This document shows positions 11,233 through 22,894 of a DNA stretch of 64,000 nt, one piece after another. Below the pieces are notes generated by a model. That model searched no databases and had not been told where the DNA came from. It saw only the letters and a program-made list of their open reading frames with translations. Source of the stretch: Hypholoma sublateritium FD-334 SS-4 (Eukaryota; Basidiomycota; Agaricomycetes; Agaricales; Strophariaceae); the NCBI GenBank assembly GCA_000827495.1, contig KN817593.1:62001-126000 (forward strand). The letters run 5' to 3'. The position numbers and the translations under genes were made by a program. Position 1 is the stretch's first letter, and each line of letters opens with the position of its first letter.

Positions 11233-12768
11233 TTTTATAGAAAGCTAAAAAGGAATGAAGGTCTCTAACAACGGGAAAGATCTTAGAATAAGTCAGCAAC
11301 TGAGCGACTGAGTCCTGATTCGTACCTCAGATGCCACAGCAGTGGGACTTCAAAGTTTCAATGGCCGGGAAAATTTGGATAATAAGATAACCCAGGCTAT
11401 TACTGGATGTGGTGGTATAATCCAAACGTATTTTGAGGACCTACTGTTTAAGTTTGGATACCAATTGGAAGGTGTAACGGCTCGTGTCGGTTGACAATGT
11501 CCTAATCAATAATCCCAATTTAGACTTGCGGAGCCTATATTGGGAAGTTGCTGGACTATCGCTTCCTAATTCAGTCAGTGACAGGGAATAGTGGCAGAAG
11601 ATCAGCTTTGCAAATTTGCTATCATTTGGATGATACTAGTACCTAATTTGCGCATCAGAATGTCTGATGATAATGACAGTGGATGGCAGCTTCTTGAAGG
11701 TGACGATTCGGAGTGAACCCACATAAAAGGCTCCAGATAATGCATTCAGGAGAATCAAATATCATCACTATCATGATCTGGATAGAGCCTAGCATAAGCT
11801 GACTGAGTCTACCTCTTGACTGAGTCTACCATGGAGCGGTGGCTGAGCTGGCAGCGGCACCTCGATGCGCAGGAGTCCAACTCACCAGCTCAGAAATGAG
11901 CCTAGACTCTGATCTAGACCGTCTAGTATCTACGAACTTCAGAACCGCTGCAAAGACTGGACTTCTCTCTAAGTTTTGCCTTTTTCTAAAACAGTTCAAT
12001 GGGGGAAATCAGCAGGTAAACAACAAATTTAGAAGCCATACACGAAGCACTGGCAGTTATTTTGAAAGCAAGCACTGTACCATAACAGTGTATTTCTTCT
12101 CTTATTGGTCACTCCTAACAATCTCCAGTGATTGATATAGGCAATTTCTCTCAATTAGTAATACTGTTGAATGATCCAGACCGTCGTCCGAGCCTGTGAC
12201 CACCTATAAAAAGATCAAAAAAAACTCAAAAATCAAAATGCCAGCCAGAGGTCCCAAACTCAGCCACCCGACGGAATCGACGAGTATCATTTTCCCCCAT
12301 ATTTTTTGAGAAACTTCCATAATCTTCTTGAGCGTGAGGACTGCGGATGCAAAGCAGACCGCTAACTTCCGCGTCGATATACGCGAAAAGTTCGGGTAAG
12401 TAATAGTGCATTATGACCGTAATTTTATAATGTCGTGTTTCTCAACTTCGACAGTACCAACAATGGCTGCAATTAAATAGAATGGCTCATTAGCTACTTG
12501 TAAAATAAGTTCCGGTTTTATATTGACTAGGAGAGGAGGAAATATTACATTTTCGCTGATGAATGTCAGTAAAGGGACTTCTACTAGAGCCATTTTATAT
12601 TTACCTTTGTTATTTATATTTGTGACTGCCAGGAGAAGCGATGGTGCACCCATCGGCCGTCATGATATAATTAACTCCGTGGCATCTTGATGATCGTAAC
12701 ACGAGCTGCTCCTTCAGCAGGCCAGTCACAGTGAATTGGCAACTTTCCCAGCTTCCCAGCCGACTGCA
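11233..12768. other. Gap; weak tRNA-like A-box segment
   Basis: No supported gene. A 13-bp direct repeat GACTGAGTCTACC occurs at 11801-11813 and 11818-11830, immediately before a perfect RNA polymerase III A-box-like sequence (TGGCTGAGCTGG, 11840-11851). A minus-strand frame at 12411-12653 is open but unrecognised. Confidence 0.3.
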
Positions 12769-13907
12769 ATGGAAAGTCCACTCGAAGCCTTTGGCGTAGA
12801 AACACTTAACAAAGCTCAACAATCTCATGATTGGGATAAACCACCACCGTCGGACGACTATGATACTGGCGTGGGGCCACCTACCCACCCTGAGTTCGAA
12901 TCGACGTCGACATCGGCGTCGGACTGCTCTTCAAGTTCCTATCAAACCTTCTTTACAGCCCAGTCGTCAATAGAGGACATCCCTGACCCTACCTCCGGTG
13001 CACTTGATACCATTGTGTTCGACTGGGACTTAGCCCCTATGCCACCCCCGTCGGAAGAAGGCAGCATCGATAAAATTGTCGACCCCTGCTTTCACTTCTC
13101 AATCCCAATTCCACATGCACTGATAACCGAGCGAACATCTCCCCTAACCAGCCATATCGTCGAGATGACTGACACAGCATCCCATTATTACAATGCAATC
13201 AATGTGGTAAGCCCCAGACTTTTTAGTGAAGATTCCAGCATCGCTGACAAAATAATGCGTTCAGGCTCATACAGAAATAAATTCAGTCAGCAATCTTTCC
13301 GCCGAACGCCTTGCAGAATATTTTTGCGTTGTGTCTGATTTGAAGAATGCAGTTGTACTGAGACGAGCTGCTGTGCTCGCAGAGCTTGGACGATGCGCCG
13401 AGTTCATGTCATTACTGCTCAGCTTTTATGATCAAGACGATGCTATGCTACAAGGTGCCACGGATAGGATCCAACTCTACAAGCAGGCTTCGCAAAACCA
13501 GCGTTTCGACCTTGATTTTTGGGACTTAGAATTCGCTAGATCTCGGCGTGGCTCTTTCGGCTGCTCATTTATGGAAATTAACGGTGACCTGTATCAAACA
13601 ATAGTAGAAAGTGGACAACACCACACTGCAATCGACATTGGGCTGCAATTTCTTCAAGACCCTTCTATAGTGAGAGAGCATCGCATTCGCCCTGTTCAAT
13701 TCCTTCCACTGCCGAGGCACGGTTAGTACTGAAGTAAGTGAACATACTTTCATGTGCTATATGAGTGATCATTCTGATTGCTTCGTAGCTTTTGCGACTG
13801 GCCGTAGCCCAGGGATTAACAACTCACTTTGCATGCACTTCATTATTGCCTACCCTTTATTATTATCACATACAGTACTTCCACAATTCCCAATTGATTC
13901 CTGTTGA
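12769..13907 (+). CDS. Orphan protein, two or three exons
   Basis: Exon 1 is 12769-13206. The ATG at 12769 was chosen because the open frame further upstream has no earlier ATG. The intron is 13207-13264 (GTAAGC...TTCAG, phase 0) and exon 2 starts at 13265. Exon 2 either stops at TAG 13724-13726 or splices at 13722 (GTTAGT) to an exon at 13789-13907 (acceptor CGTAG, phase 1, stop TGA). The N-terminal half is Ser/Thr/Asp-rich and probably disordered (STSTSASDCSSSSYQ). Exon 2 is helical and charged (LKNAVVLRRAAVLAELGRC), possibly repeat-like, but no domain can be named. The third exon is the least certain part. Confidence 0.55.
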
Positions 13908-15805
13908 TGCTCCAACCGTGTATAGTGTACATTTACATGAGGTCAACATGAGATATGACGATGTGTTTGAAAAAAAATTGTATTGTAATGAATGCGCCAT
14001 ACAAGTTCTCAAATCGATGCTCTCGCATAACTTGCAGTTTATTGTATAGGGTATGTACGACCTCCGACTCGTCCGATGAGCTTTTTCCCAAGCGAATGTC
14101 GAAATGCGCCTCCAGCTGCCCTTTTGGATTAGCCCTTGACGCCCTTGACGGACAATAGCAGGCGCCGTCTATGGCCATCAGTACTGCCAACTCGCATAAA
14201 AAGATACTAGTGTATTTCAATCAAAATATCAGATCTAATATTGTGTTGGTTACAAACGTCAGTGAAGCCAAGCGGGATCGGCACTGTTAAACTCGGGGCA
14301 TCAGCAGTGACATTGCGACATAACGGGAAGTGATTACACAGGCGCTGACTGGTATGGCGGCACCAGAGATTCACCCCGCGAAAGTGCGCTACACGAGCAG
14401 GCATGTCAGCAGGCAGCATGCACGAATGGATTACACATACGTACCGCGGACCGTGGGTATCGTGCGCCATGGGCTGAGCGCTGCACGGAAGGGCAATGTG
14501 CTGACTCCTGAGGTGTCGCTGCTTTGGGCGCACGTGCAGCAATACTGCGGTACGACCGTGCTCAGAAGCTTGCAGAAGGCGACGCAGGCGGCGGTCAGCA
14601 GGGCTGTGGAAGCCGGAGACAGTGACCGTCGGAAATGCTCGCGTAGGCGCCAGGGGGTGGGGCCCTGGAGACGGCGGTGTAGATTGAGAGGGTGGAACTG
14701 GTCGGGTGGCGAATGCGTCGGTTAAGACGACCAGGGGGACGGTAGCGCATTTGTCTGCATGGCTCGGGAGCGTCGGTATCAGGGGAGCATGTGCGGGGAC
14801 GACGTGAGTTGAGGGGCGTGCAAGCGGGACGCAAGACACTTACTTGCAGTCATGAGAGGATGGGCTCGGCGTCTTTGAGTCGCAGGAGGACGAGTTTATA
14901 AGGGCGTAAACACCGGCGAGAGCGGCAGTGCCAGCCCCATTGAAGAATCGAAGAATCAATGGGAATCTCGGCGGCGAGATAGTCAAGCGTCGGCGGCGGA
15001 TGGAGACCGGTCGAGGGCGCGGGCAACAGAGACGACTTTAAGTCTACGGTCAATTGGTGATGAAAGGAAAGAATAGACGAAGGCGTGGCTCACCCTAGCC
15101 CAAGAAGCTGTTAAGCGATTAGTCAGCGCGAGCGTCACTTCTGTATTGCCATCATACTTACTTCAGTGTCATGGCCTCGTAGTACGTAGTCCAGTACGGT
15201 ACTACACCAATACTACACCTTCGATTGGTATTACTCGTTTGTTACTAGTAGTCCCTCGATCCGCCTTTGGATTGTTTATAAGTCGTTATTAACCCCTGCA
15301 TTATGTACCCCTTTGCAGGTTGCTTTTTGGTCGCTTTCCTTTCATTTGAATATCGATCAAGCATGAAAATTGAGGAGTGTTGGAAAAGTGTCAGTGATCT
15401 AGTGACATTTGACTTGCATTTGACTGGCATGCGGCGGTAATTGCAAAGCGGCGGTCAGAACGGTTTGATGTGAAACTCAAACTCAAACCTCATCACCGAT
15501 TATTTTATTTAATCTTTTGTTCCTTTGTGCGTATTTCGGAACGCGAGTCTGAAGTTCGAACTACAAAGAATTATGTATAGCCATTCTCAACCACAAAGCG
15601 GACCATTCTTGAATCCGATTTCAACGCTTTTCATACACTGGGTTCCTGGTGATTGACGAAATGCCCATTTTCCAGGCTCAGGGTCGGGGGCGCTTGAACA
15701 AGCTGGAAGTGTGCATGGTTTCAACTCTCACAATACACGAGCAAGCGCCAGGAGAGATCTTAAAAAGTAGGCGAAAAAACTTCCTCGTTGTTCTGTATTT
15801 CGACA
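13908..15805. other. GC-rich gap without a supported gene
   Basis: Two overlapping antiparallel frames (minus 14207-14839, 210 codons; plus 14330-14725) exist in GC-rich sequence where stops are rare. Their translations are Pro/Arg/His-rich without motifs, so neither is accepted. 15180-15245 is locally rich in TACTA/TAGTA words. Confidence 0.35.
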
Positions 15806-18800
15806 ATGACGATGTGCTTGCAGATCATGGATTCGTCCAGTAGTTTCAGCGGAATAATCACAGGAGGGATCCAGGACATATCTGCGCTCCTGCCGCTCCT
15901 TGGCACCGAGCAGTGCGAGAAGCATGTTGGATCTGCACTCGACAGAGGATTCCTGTACTCGTCAGTGACTCCCATATCCATTTTCGGCAGTATAGGGATC
16001 GTCCGCGCCGCCTTCAACATTCTTATCGCGAGTATCGACATCCGACGATACCGATTTTTGGGCGCGCAGAAACTCAGCGATGGTGGGTTCAATGCAAGCG
16101 GTGTCGTTGCGCCCATGATCGCCTTGGACCCCCGTTATCCCAAGCGGTTCTTGGCAGAGAGTCGACTGGAAACAATGCTGACTGATGAGCATATTGAGAA
16201 GGTGGAGGATTTGACTGTGTCGTGGGCCAAGGGGACTGCCTGGTGGAACTTCCTGCCCGTGGTGTTGGCCCTGTTCGTTTCAGTAGCTGGGATCCTGCCT
16301 TACGTCTCCATCATCCATGGTTCTCGGCACAACACGATTAGGTCGTTGTTTCCCTTCGGGTTCGGGTTCCCTGTTCTTCGCGTAGTAGGGTCCATACTCT
16401 GCATGAACGTGGCGCAATTCCTGATCCAAATTCGCATCATGGTTCTCCTCAAAACAAGGCTTCTCTTCGTCGCAATTGATAGGCTTGCGAGGGAGGCGGA
16501 TATCGACTTGGAATTCGAGCTCAATCCGAAAACCCGGAGAAAAAACGGGAAAGCGCGGAAGAGTATGTGGAGCTCTGAGCTAGCGTCCGAAAAGTGCATC
16601 TGGACACTGGAGAAGTGGCTCGCCGCTGAGACCCAAACCGTCGCAGCCCCGAAAAAAGCCAATGATATCCCGACCGTCATAAACAATATATATATCTCCC
16701 AGCGCAAACGACAATTAGACGCCTTACACAAGACCATTCCACGTTGGATAAAACCCATTCTTTGCTTTGGCCTGGTGGCCGGTATATTTTTGACTGTCGC
16801 CGGATATATCGGTTGCTTCTACCTCATCCAGCATTCATCAGACAATTCAACTGGACCGCTTCTGTGGCTCATACTTGAAGCCCTGCTGTCCATCATCAGG
16901 ATTCTCGTTTGGTCAGTCAGCCCATCTTGGGATGTCTCAAAGGGGATTGTGTTCGAACTCCAGCTCGCCTCTCATGCGCCTCTGATCACTTGCAACAAAT
17001 ACGAGCACGATATCGCAGACGACGGCGTCGCACCGGTGACGCGGGCCAACACCTTTTTGGAAGAAGTCGTCGCGTATACGGGTCCGTTGCTGCCCCTATT
17101 TGACGTGGACAACGTGGCGCTATATTACATCCTAACAGCCAAAGCCAAAGGCCCACCACAATCTGTCGATACTCTGCCTCACGGGAAGCTCTATATCGTT
17201 ATATCCGACTTCAGGGAAGGAACAAGTAGGATCCTTTGCAAACAAGACTCCGCCCAGAGCACCTTCTCCGTGTATCTATCGACGCTCGAGCCCGTCCCCG
17301 AAAGCACTGTAATCAATGTCAGGGCCAAACTGTCCAAGGAAGGCATCACAGAACCCAAGACACATTTCTTGACTGCGGACGCCAGCTTTATGGAAAAGCT
17401 AATGGTCCACTATAACAAAATCCTATCTGCGTTGCAAAAACAGCGGTCAAATCTCGAGCGGGGGGCTGTCTTTAGCAAAACATGGGCTCTGCAGCAGCTG
17501 GGCGAGGAGGGGCGGGGCTTAGAGAACAATGCAGCACTGAATTCAGGACCCGGATCTGTGGAGAACCGGATCTTATTGACCAATGAAGACATGGCCTACC
17601 TTCGCCAAGGACAAATAGAGAGACGGTGGCGAGAGATGTATTCGCATCTCGAAGAGTGGGTTGAGCTTTATATCGATCTCTACACCAAAGAGCTCCTCGA
17701 AGATGTGCCCGTTGATCTAGTGTTCAAGGAAAAAGAGTCTGTGAACATTGTGCAGAAGTACGAGGCCAACGAGGTTGAATACCTACTCATTGAATGTCGA
17801 ACTTTCTTGGAGCAGTTATTGTTGTCCACCGCGGCGAAGTGGAATGAATTCATGGAAATGGACTTTCAAAACATGGTCGACGTGGTGATTCAGGGCATGT
17901 TCAGCGACGCCGTCAGCCTGAAGGAACTCTCTGAAAGCAGCAGGAGGTACAGCGAAGAGATCCGGAAGAATAAACTAGAGAGCAGGCTTGCAGATGAGTG
18001 GCATGGTCTCTTGGAGAAGGAAACACGGTCTCGCAGGCAGAACATGCGTAGTCGCTTGATGGCGCAGGCGGACTCCACGGAGCAGCGAATCCAGGGGAGG
18101 AAATACAATGATCCAACCGGCGAAACGATTATGAAAACTTGGAGGAGCTTGGAGGATGAGATAAACTCGGGGTCATCAAGCCAGTCTGCTGCATCAAGTG
18201 ATGCCGGCTCGCCCGAATCTCAAGGCCGTTCATCTGATTCTTCCGCGAACTCAGACGCCAAATCACAGAGTAATGTTAGAGGCAGCGGCTATTCATTGTC
18301 CTCAAGTACCAGCAAGCACTCTCAAGATGACGAAGCCGTTGTTGATGAATCAAACCATGCTCAAAAGAATCCACTAGCCGCTCGCCAAGACGCTTTCATA
18401 AAGAAAATGCAAACGCGGTTCCTCGAGATCGACGGCGAAAATAAAAACAAATCCGAGCTCCAGCTCATGAAAGCCAGATGCTATCAGAGGATCGACCGAT
18501 TGTTTTCCAGGATGGAGGATCAGATGACAGAATTCAAGGAACTGCTGAACAACGATATACTGACCGCCGACTCTCACGAACTGGTGGAGTATTGGCGTAT
18601 CGAATCCCTTCGAGAACGACGACGCTTACTGGATAGGACACAGAAATGTCTCGTTATCTCTGACGCTTCTATTCAAGCAGTAGGTGGCAAGCAAAATATG
18701 GCTCGAGCGCTCATGAGAAGTCAAGAGTATTCTTTTCTTGACGCCAACGAGTCGACGCTGTTTACAGCTAAGGATCTCGTGGCAATTGTGAAATGCCTCA

Positions 18801-19303
18801 AGTCGGTCGCCGGAGTCGCCTCGAGTTTGAGAGGCGAGGCTCTCAAGGAAATTTTGGAGGCTTTGAAGACCAAAATACACAGTGCACTAGCAGCTAAGAA
18901 AGACGTATGCCTCTATGGGAACGCAATCGTTACAGACTACTATCGTAAAGGGTACCCTTACCTCCTTTTAAAAAAACACAGGGGACCATCCTGCATTGTG
19001 TACTTCCACATCCACAAAAAATGCGACCACAATCTCACCCTACGACATTGTATGACCACGTCCAATGTGAAGGTAGCCATCTCGCTGAACAAACATCCCC
19101 TTGAGCGCACTTGGGGCCGGTCCCAGGCAGTCAAGTTCAATTTTGTCAGCGAAGATGTCCGCCTTCCGGAGGCCTATCTGATGGATGTCGGACAGACCAA
19201 CATCCTCACCATTGCGATGGAAGATAGCAGAGGGGGATATTGGCTATCCGACGTGTTTTTACCCGTTCAACCTACCTTCAGCTCCACCATAGCCACTCTG
19301 TGA
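15806..19303 (+). CDS. Large intronless membrane protein with coiled-coil, unknown function
   Basis: One uninterrupted frame of about 1,165 codons. ATGs at 15806, 15812 and 15827 are all possible starts, and an acceptor-like TTGCAG just before 15827 leaves open a short upstream exon. The N-terminal third has about five hydrophobic segments (for example PVVLALFVSVAGILPYVSII near residue 155; ILCFGLVAGIFLTVAGYIG near 320; LLWLILEALLSIIRILVWSV near 355). A long soluble helical, charged region follows, with a Ser-rich low-complexity linker (SGSSSQSAASSDAGSPES, near residue 790) and another helical part. The C-terminal segment looks globular and beta-rich. This indicates a multi-pass membrane anchor with a large cytosolic tail. 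No enzyme or channel motif is recognised. It has no close neighbour on either side. Confidence 0.85.
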   Translation: MTMCLQIMDSSSSFSGIITGGIQDISALLPLLGTEQCEKHVGSALDRGFLYSSVTPISIFGSIGIVRAAFNILIASIDIRRYRFLGAQKLSDGGFNASGVVAPMIALDPRYPKRFLAESRLETMLTDEHIEKVEDLTVSWAKGTAWWNFLPVVLALFVSVAGILPYVSIIHGSRHNTIRSLFPFGFGFPVLRVVGSILCMNVAQFLIQIRIMVLLKTRLLFVAIDRLAREADIDLEFELNPKTRRKNGKARKSMWSSELASEKCIWTLEKWLAAETQTVAAPKKANDIPTVINNIYISQRKRQLDALHKTIPRWIKPILCFGLVAGIFLTVAGYIGCFYLIQHSSDNSTGPLLWLILEALLSIIRILVWSVSPSWDVSKGIVFELQLASHAPLITCNKYEHDIADDGVAPVTRANTFLEEVVAYTGPLLPLFDVDNVALYYILTAKAKGPPQSVDTLPHGKLYIVISDFREGTSRILCKQDSAQSTFSVYLSTLEPVPESTVINVRAKLSKEGITEPKTHFLTADASFMEKLMVHYNKILSALQKQRSNLERGAVFSKTWALQQLGEEGRGLENNAALNSGPGSVENRILLTNEDMAYLRQGQIERRWREMYSHLEEWVELYIDLYTKELLEDVPVDLVFKEKESVNIVQKYEANEVEYLLIECRTFLEQLLLSTAAKWNEFMEMDFQNMVDVVIQGMFSDAVSLKELSESSRRYSEEIRKNKLESRLADEWHGLLEKETRSRRQNMRSRLMAQADSTEQRIQGRKYNDPTGETIMKTWRSLEDEINSGSSSQSAASSDAGSPESQGRSSDSSANSDAKSQSNVRGSGYSLSSSTSKHSQDDEAVVDESNHAQKNPLAARQDAFIKKMQTRFLEIDGENKNKSELQLMKARCYQRIDRLFSRMEDQMTEFKELLNNDILTADSHELVEYWRIESLRERRRLLDRTQKCLVISDASIQAVGGKQNMARALMRSQEYSFLDANESTLFTAKDLVAIVKCLKSVAGVASSLRGEALKEILEALKTKIHSALAAKKDVCLYGNAIVTDYYRKGYPYLLLKKHRGPSCIVYFHIHKKCDHNLTLRHCMTTSNVKVAISLNKHPLERTWGRSQAVKFNFVSEDVRLPEAYLMDVGQTNILTIAMEDSRGGYWLSDVFLPVQPTFSSTIATL

Positions 19304-20079
19304 TAAGGCCTGGGCCTTTCTTCCATTCTGGTGTATAATTTTGAGCAAGCTGTATACTCTTACACTACTAAACTAGAGGACATTCGAAAAAATACAAGTG
19401 TCCAAGCAAAAGTCCCAAAAGTCACTTTACATGATGTCAATTCGTGACTGACCCTTCAACCAGTCCATCCGCATTAAGCATCCGGCTGGAAGTTTGTCCG
19501 GAACTGAGGGCTTGTATAGCATTGTTTTTGCTGCGTACGTTTACGAAGTAGCCTGACGACGAAGAAAGTGGAAAGGAGGCACGGAGAAATGTTTGTGATC
19601 ATCGAGACGACCATCGAGGGATCATTTTACGCACTATTGAGTACATACACCTCCTCGACATCGGCCAACAGAGGAGAGGCATACGTCATGAAAATCGAAA
19701 TGCTTGCCATTGAAAAACGCATGACCACCAGGCGATCTGGACAGTGTGGCGCCCCCAGCGGTCTTAAACGATACAGTCTCCTCCGGTTGCTCCTCGAATA
19801 TTGACACTAAAGTCGAGGAGCTCCTCGGGTCATCCCTTGGAAACAAGGTTAATCATTTGACATTGTAACAAAAAGATGGGGATCTCGAAAGACCACTCCA
19901 CTCACGTATATATGGCTGATTTAGCTGTCGCTGTCTGGATGATGTTGTCAGTGTGGAGTCTACGTCAAGATGGAGCGCATTCATACGCCCCTTAGAATAA
20001 TAGAATATTGTTCAGTATTCAACAACTATTGTCAATCAAGGAGATATACTCACTCCGACACTGTGATCTGTTTATTTGG
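19304..20079. other. Gap, nothing recognisable
   Basis: Short open frames only (for example plus 19568-19804) with no motif or splice logic. 3' flank of the membrane protein gene and 3' flank of the malic enzyme fragment. Confidence 0.35.
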
Positions 20080-20510
20080 TCTGTGAAGGAGACTACTCCG
20101 ACACCCTGATCTCCTATACCAAGGACGGCCTCTGGATTAGTGACAACGATCAGGTCGATCTTCCTTCCGCGCATTTGTTCAAGAAAACTTTCCTCCATCA
20201 TATCTTCAGATACGACGAAATGGTTTCTGTCTATGTGAAAATTTTCATTTAAAGTCATAATTACGAGGAAACGGTGCTCACCTCTGTTAGGGAGATGAAG
20301 TGTACAAGAGCTCGTAAATGTCTCGCCGGCAAGGCGTAATACAAAGTCCAGTTCTGATTCTTCAAGCTTTGCAAGATCGTGTTTTGCCGATCGGTAGTTT
20401 GCAGTAGCTGATCGTAGGCTCTGGTGTATTGACCTTGGTTGGCAGACGGCGTTCGAGGCCCAAGGCTTTATGGTCCGCCAGAGGAAACTCAGTTCCCTTG
20501 TTGAATCGAA
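20080..20510 (-). pseudogene. Malic enzyme fragment (frameshifted, truncated)
   Basis: Three consecutive pieces of a malic enzyme N-terminal half are readable on the minus strand, in different frames. First, FNKGTEFPLADHKALGLE at about 20505-20450 is the conserved start of the family. Second, LKNQNWTLYYALPARHLRAL at about 20370-20310 matches the substrate-site region. Third, after an intron-like GTGAGC...GACAG, comes GRKIDLIVVTNPEAVLGIGD with DQGVG at about 20160-20095. Stops and frame changes separate the first two pieces. The sequence ends just after GDQGVG, so the whole nucleotide-binding domain is missing. An active enzyme is not possible. The retained intron points to a genomic duplication and decay, not a retrocopy. 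Confidence 0.75.
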
Positions 20511-22825
20511 GGGAGGTAAGGACTTAGGAGAGCATGCCCACAGTGAAACGTGCCGGGAATGAGTTCTGCAGGCGCAGGATCGACTCGGAGTAAAAATCTG
20601 TGAAGTTCCGGATGTTCTCAAAAATCTCAAAGTTCGTAAAGACGCCTAAAAACGATTTTGCTGATGTAATTTGTAATTCAATCTCCGACAACAACTTTTA
20701 TGTCACACAAGCAAGGGAGAAGACGATTTTTACCACTTTAGCTTGACTTTAGCGTCCTCAAATGGCTGCCTTGGATTATCTGGGCCAGTCAGGAACTACT
20801 GCTTTCCTGTAAGCTATCGGTTTGTCTGAGTGTGATCAATATCGTTCCATTACACTCTACTGGCGCTCGTCTCTGAAACAGTTGCTTTTCAAATGGCGTC
20901 GACGGTAGAGGTGCGTCGTCAGACAAAAACCAGTGGATTATCTCTATCCACGTTTACACAAGGCTGCCAGCTCAGGAGTCTGAGCGCGCGGCGCAACGCA
21001 GGCGCACAACACTGGCCTTCCACGCCACGGTACAGCGCGCGCGAGCTAGTGTTTCAGGTTGGCGTAAATGAGTAGGTGTGCATCGCGCGGATGCGGCAGT
21101 ACATCACGTCCGTCAGAAAAATGAATACGTCGTCCGAACACGCCAAGCGCGTGCCGCCCCGCGAAGTTCGATGTCCGCCTTATAATACTTCATAGTCGGT
21201 CCACTACCGTGTCCGCATCACATCCAACGGACAGAATGTCTTTGTTCCCCGCAGGCGAGTAATCATCCTTGGGTAAGTCTCCCCTTGTTATTCTGCAACT
21301 TTCTCTGTCTCGCTTCATGCGCCTTGCTTGAGAAAGAATTAGCTACATGTTTTCATTTGTATTCCAATTTCCAATATTATGTACAACCGATGTCGTTCTC
21401 GTTAATGTTCGCTCACCCAAGGCTCTTCTATCGAACGATATTGATTTTCTGTCTGCAGAAATCAGAAGTTTCTAACTCGTTTCGCCCATTCACCATCGCG
21501 CAAATCAATCGCGCGACACAGGCAAAAACAGATGCTGAGCGAAGCCCAACGCACTCCTCAGGTGTCAATCATCGGACAGGTCGTGTCTGTACAGAAACAG
21601 ATAACGAACTCGGTGTACATGTTGAGCGCCGCCCAAATCCGACGTTCAAACTCACCGTGGGCCAAGAATCGAACCTTGAAGTTGCAGCTGCATCAGTGCG
21701 GGCGTTGATGATGGGAGCTGCTGTCTGTCGTCGACGATCGCGCGCTCGAGACGCTGCTGCACTGGCGCTCGATCGAGTGTTGGACGACATTCTTCGTGCA
21801 CAGAGCTCACGGCGATCGACGGCCGGAGATCTCTTCTCCGTCAGCGCGGCGAATGCACTCTCAATCGTGCGCTCCGCGGTCGCGATCGCGAGGTGCTGGA
21901 CGGTTCGCGGGTGTTGGTGTTGCTTCGCGCGACGGGGTGGGCTCGGCCCGAGTATTCCTTCAGACAATCCGAAGTACTTAATCTGCGGTGACATCATGAT
22001 CGCCCGGTCCACGAGTCCCGCCGCAGAGCGGCGCAGACGGCAGGATGGGATGAACGCGCTCCGTCGAGCGTGGTGAGGAGATGGACGGTGGGTGCGAGCG
22101 GCGACGAGCTGGTGCAGACAGGATAGCAGAGGGTGTATGAGCAGCAGGTGAGTTCGTGCCCACTGCACAGCGCATACTGCACTGAACAGCGGCGCCGTCG
22201 CGGTACGCCATTCCGCGCCGACGCCGGAGGAGGGGAAGGCGCGGCCGCGACACGACTAGAGGGCGCTGAGGCGGATGCGGACAAGGCGGGGGCGGAGTGT
22301 CGCAAGCGCTTCGGCGGACGCACAGCAGGTGCAGGTGGCGCGGCGTTACGCTGAAGTACGCACAGATTGCGCACTTATGCGCACATCTAAGTGTACGATG
22401 TATATCACACAACATAAATTTAAACTTTTCAACAAGATTTCCGTATGTTTAAAAATTATTGAAAATAGTCGTGAATCAAAAAGAATTGATGCGTTTGATA
22501 TGTATAATTTCAACTATAATCTGCCCATAAGCAATATTTTTTGTATTGCGGCCGGAATATATCAGGGACAATAGAAAATTCTATAACAACTCTACCGTGG
22601 AGAAAATGCTGGTGAAACAATAAATTATATGTGTAGTAACAAGCTGTCAAAACATACAATAGTGCACACATTATGTCAACATCCCCATTATTGTAGATGT
22701 CGGACTAAATTTCAAATTTGACATATTATGTGATTTTATATGCTTGCTATGAATTTGTATCAGGTTTTACCGACGGTCATATTTGGCACTGTCAGCAGTG
22801 ACAGCTGGACGTTCAGATGGGCCCT

Positions 22826-22894
22826 ACTCAACTCCAATTGGGTTGAGTTTGAAATATGAGTTATTCTTAAGTCGCACTGCGGTCAAATTTGACC
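22826..22894. repeat. Inverted-repeat cluster
   Basis: ACTCAAC (22826-22832) pairs with GTTGAGT (22842-22848). Further on is a perfect 14-bp palindrome GGTCAAATTTGACC (22881-22894). Similar ACTCAA/TTGAGT words recur to about 23020. Confidence 0.45.

Noticed and set aside
11831..11900. A tRNA gene
   Set aside because: Only the A-box fits; the B-box is weak and no cloverleaf with a paired acceptor stem is visible.
14207..14839. 210-codon minus-strand frame
   Set aside because: Pro/His/Arg-rich, no domain, overlaps an equally long plus frame, no splice logic.
21285..22168. Antiparallel open frames of 263 and 199 codons
   Set aside because: GC-rich, Arg/Ser/Ala-biased translations on both strands without motifs; stops are rare here by composition.
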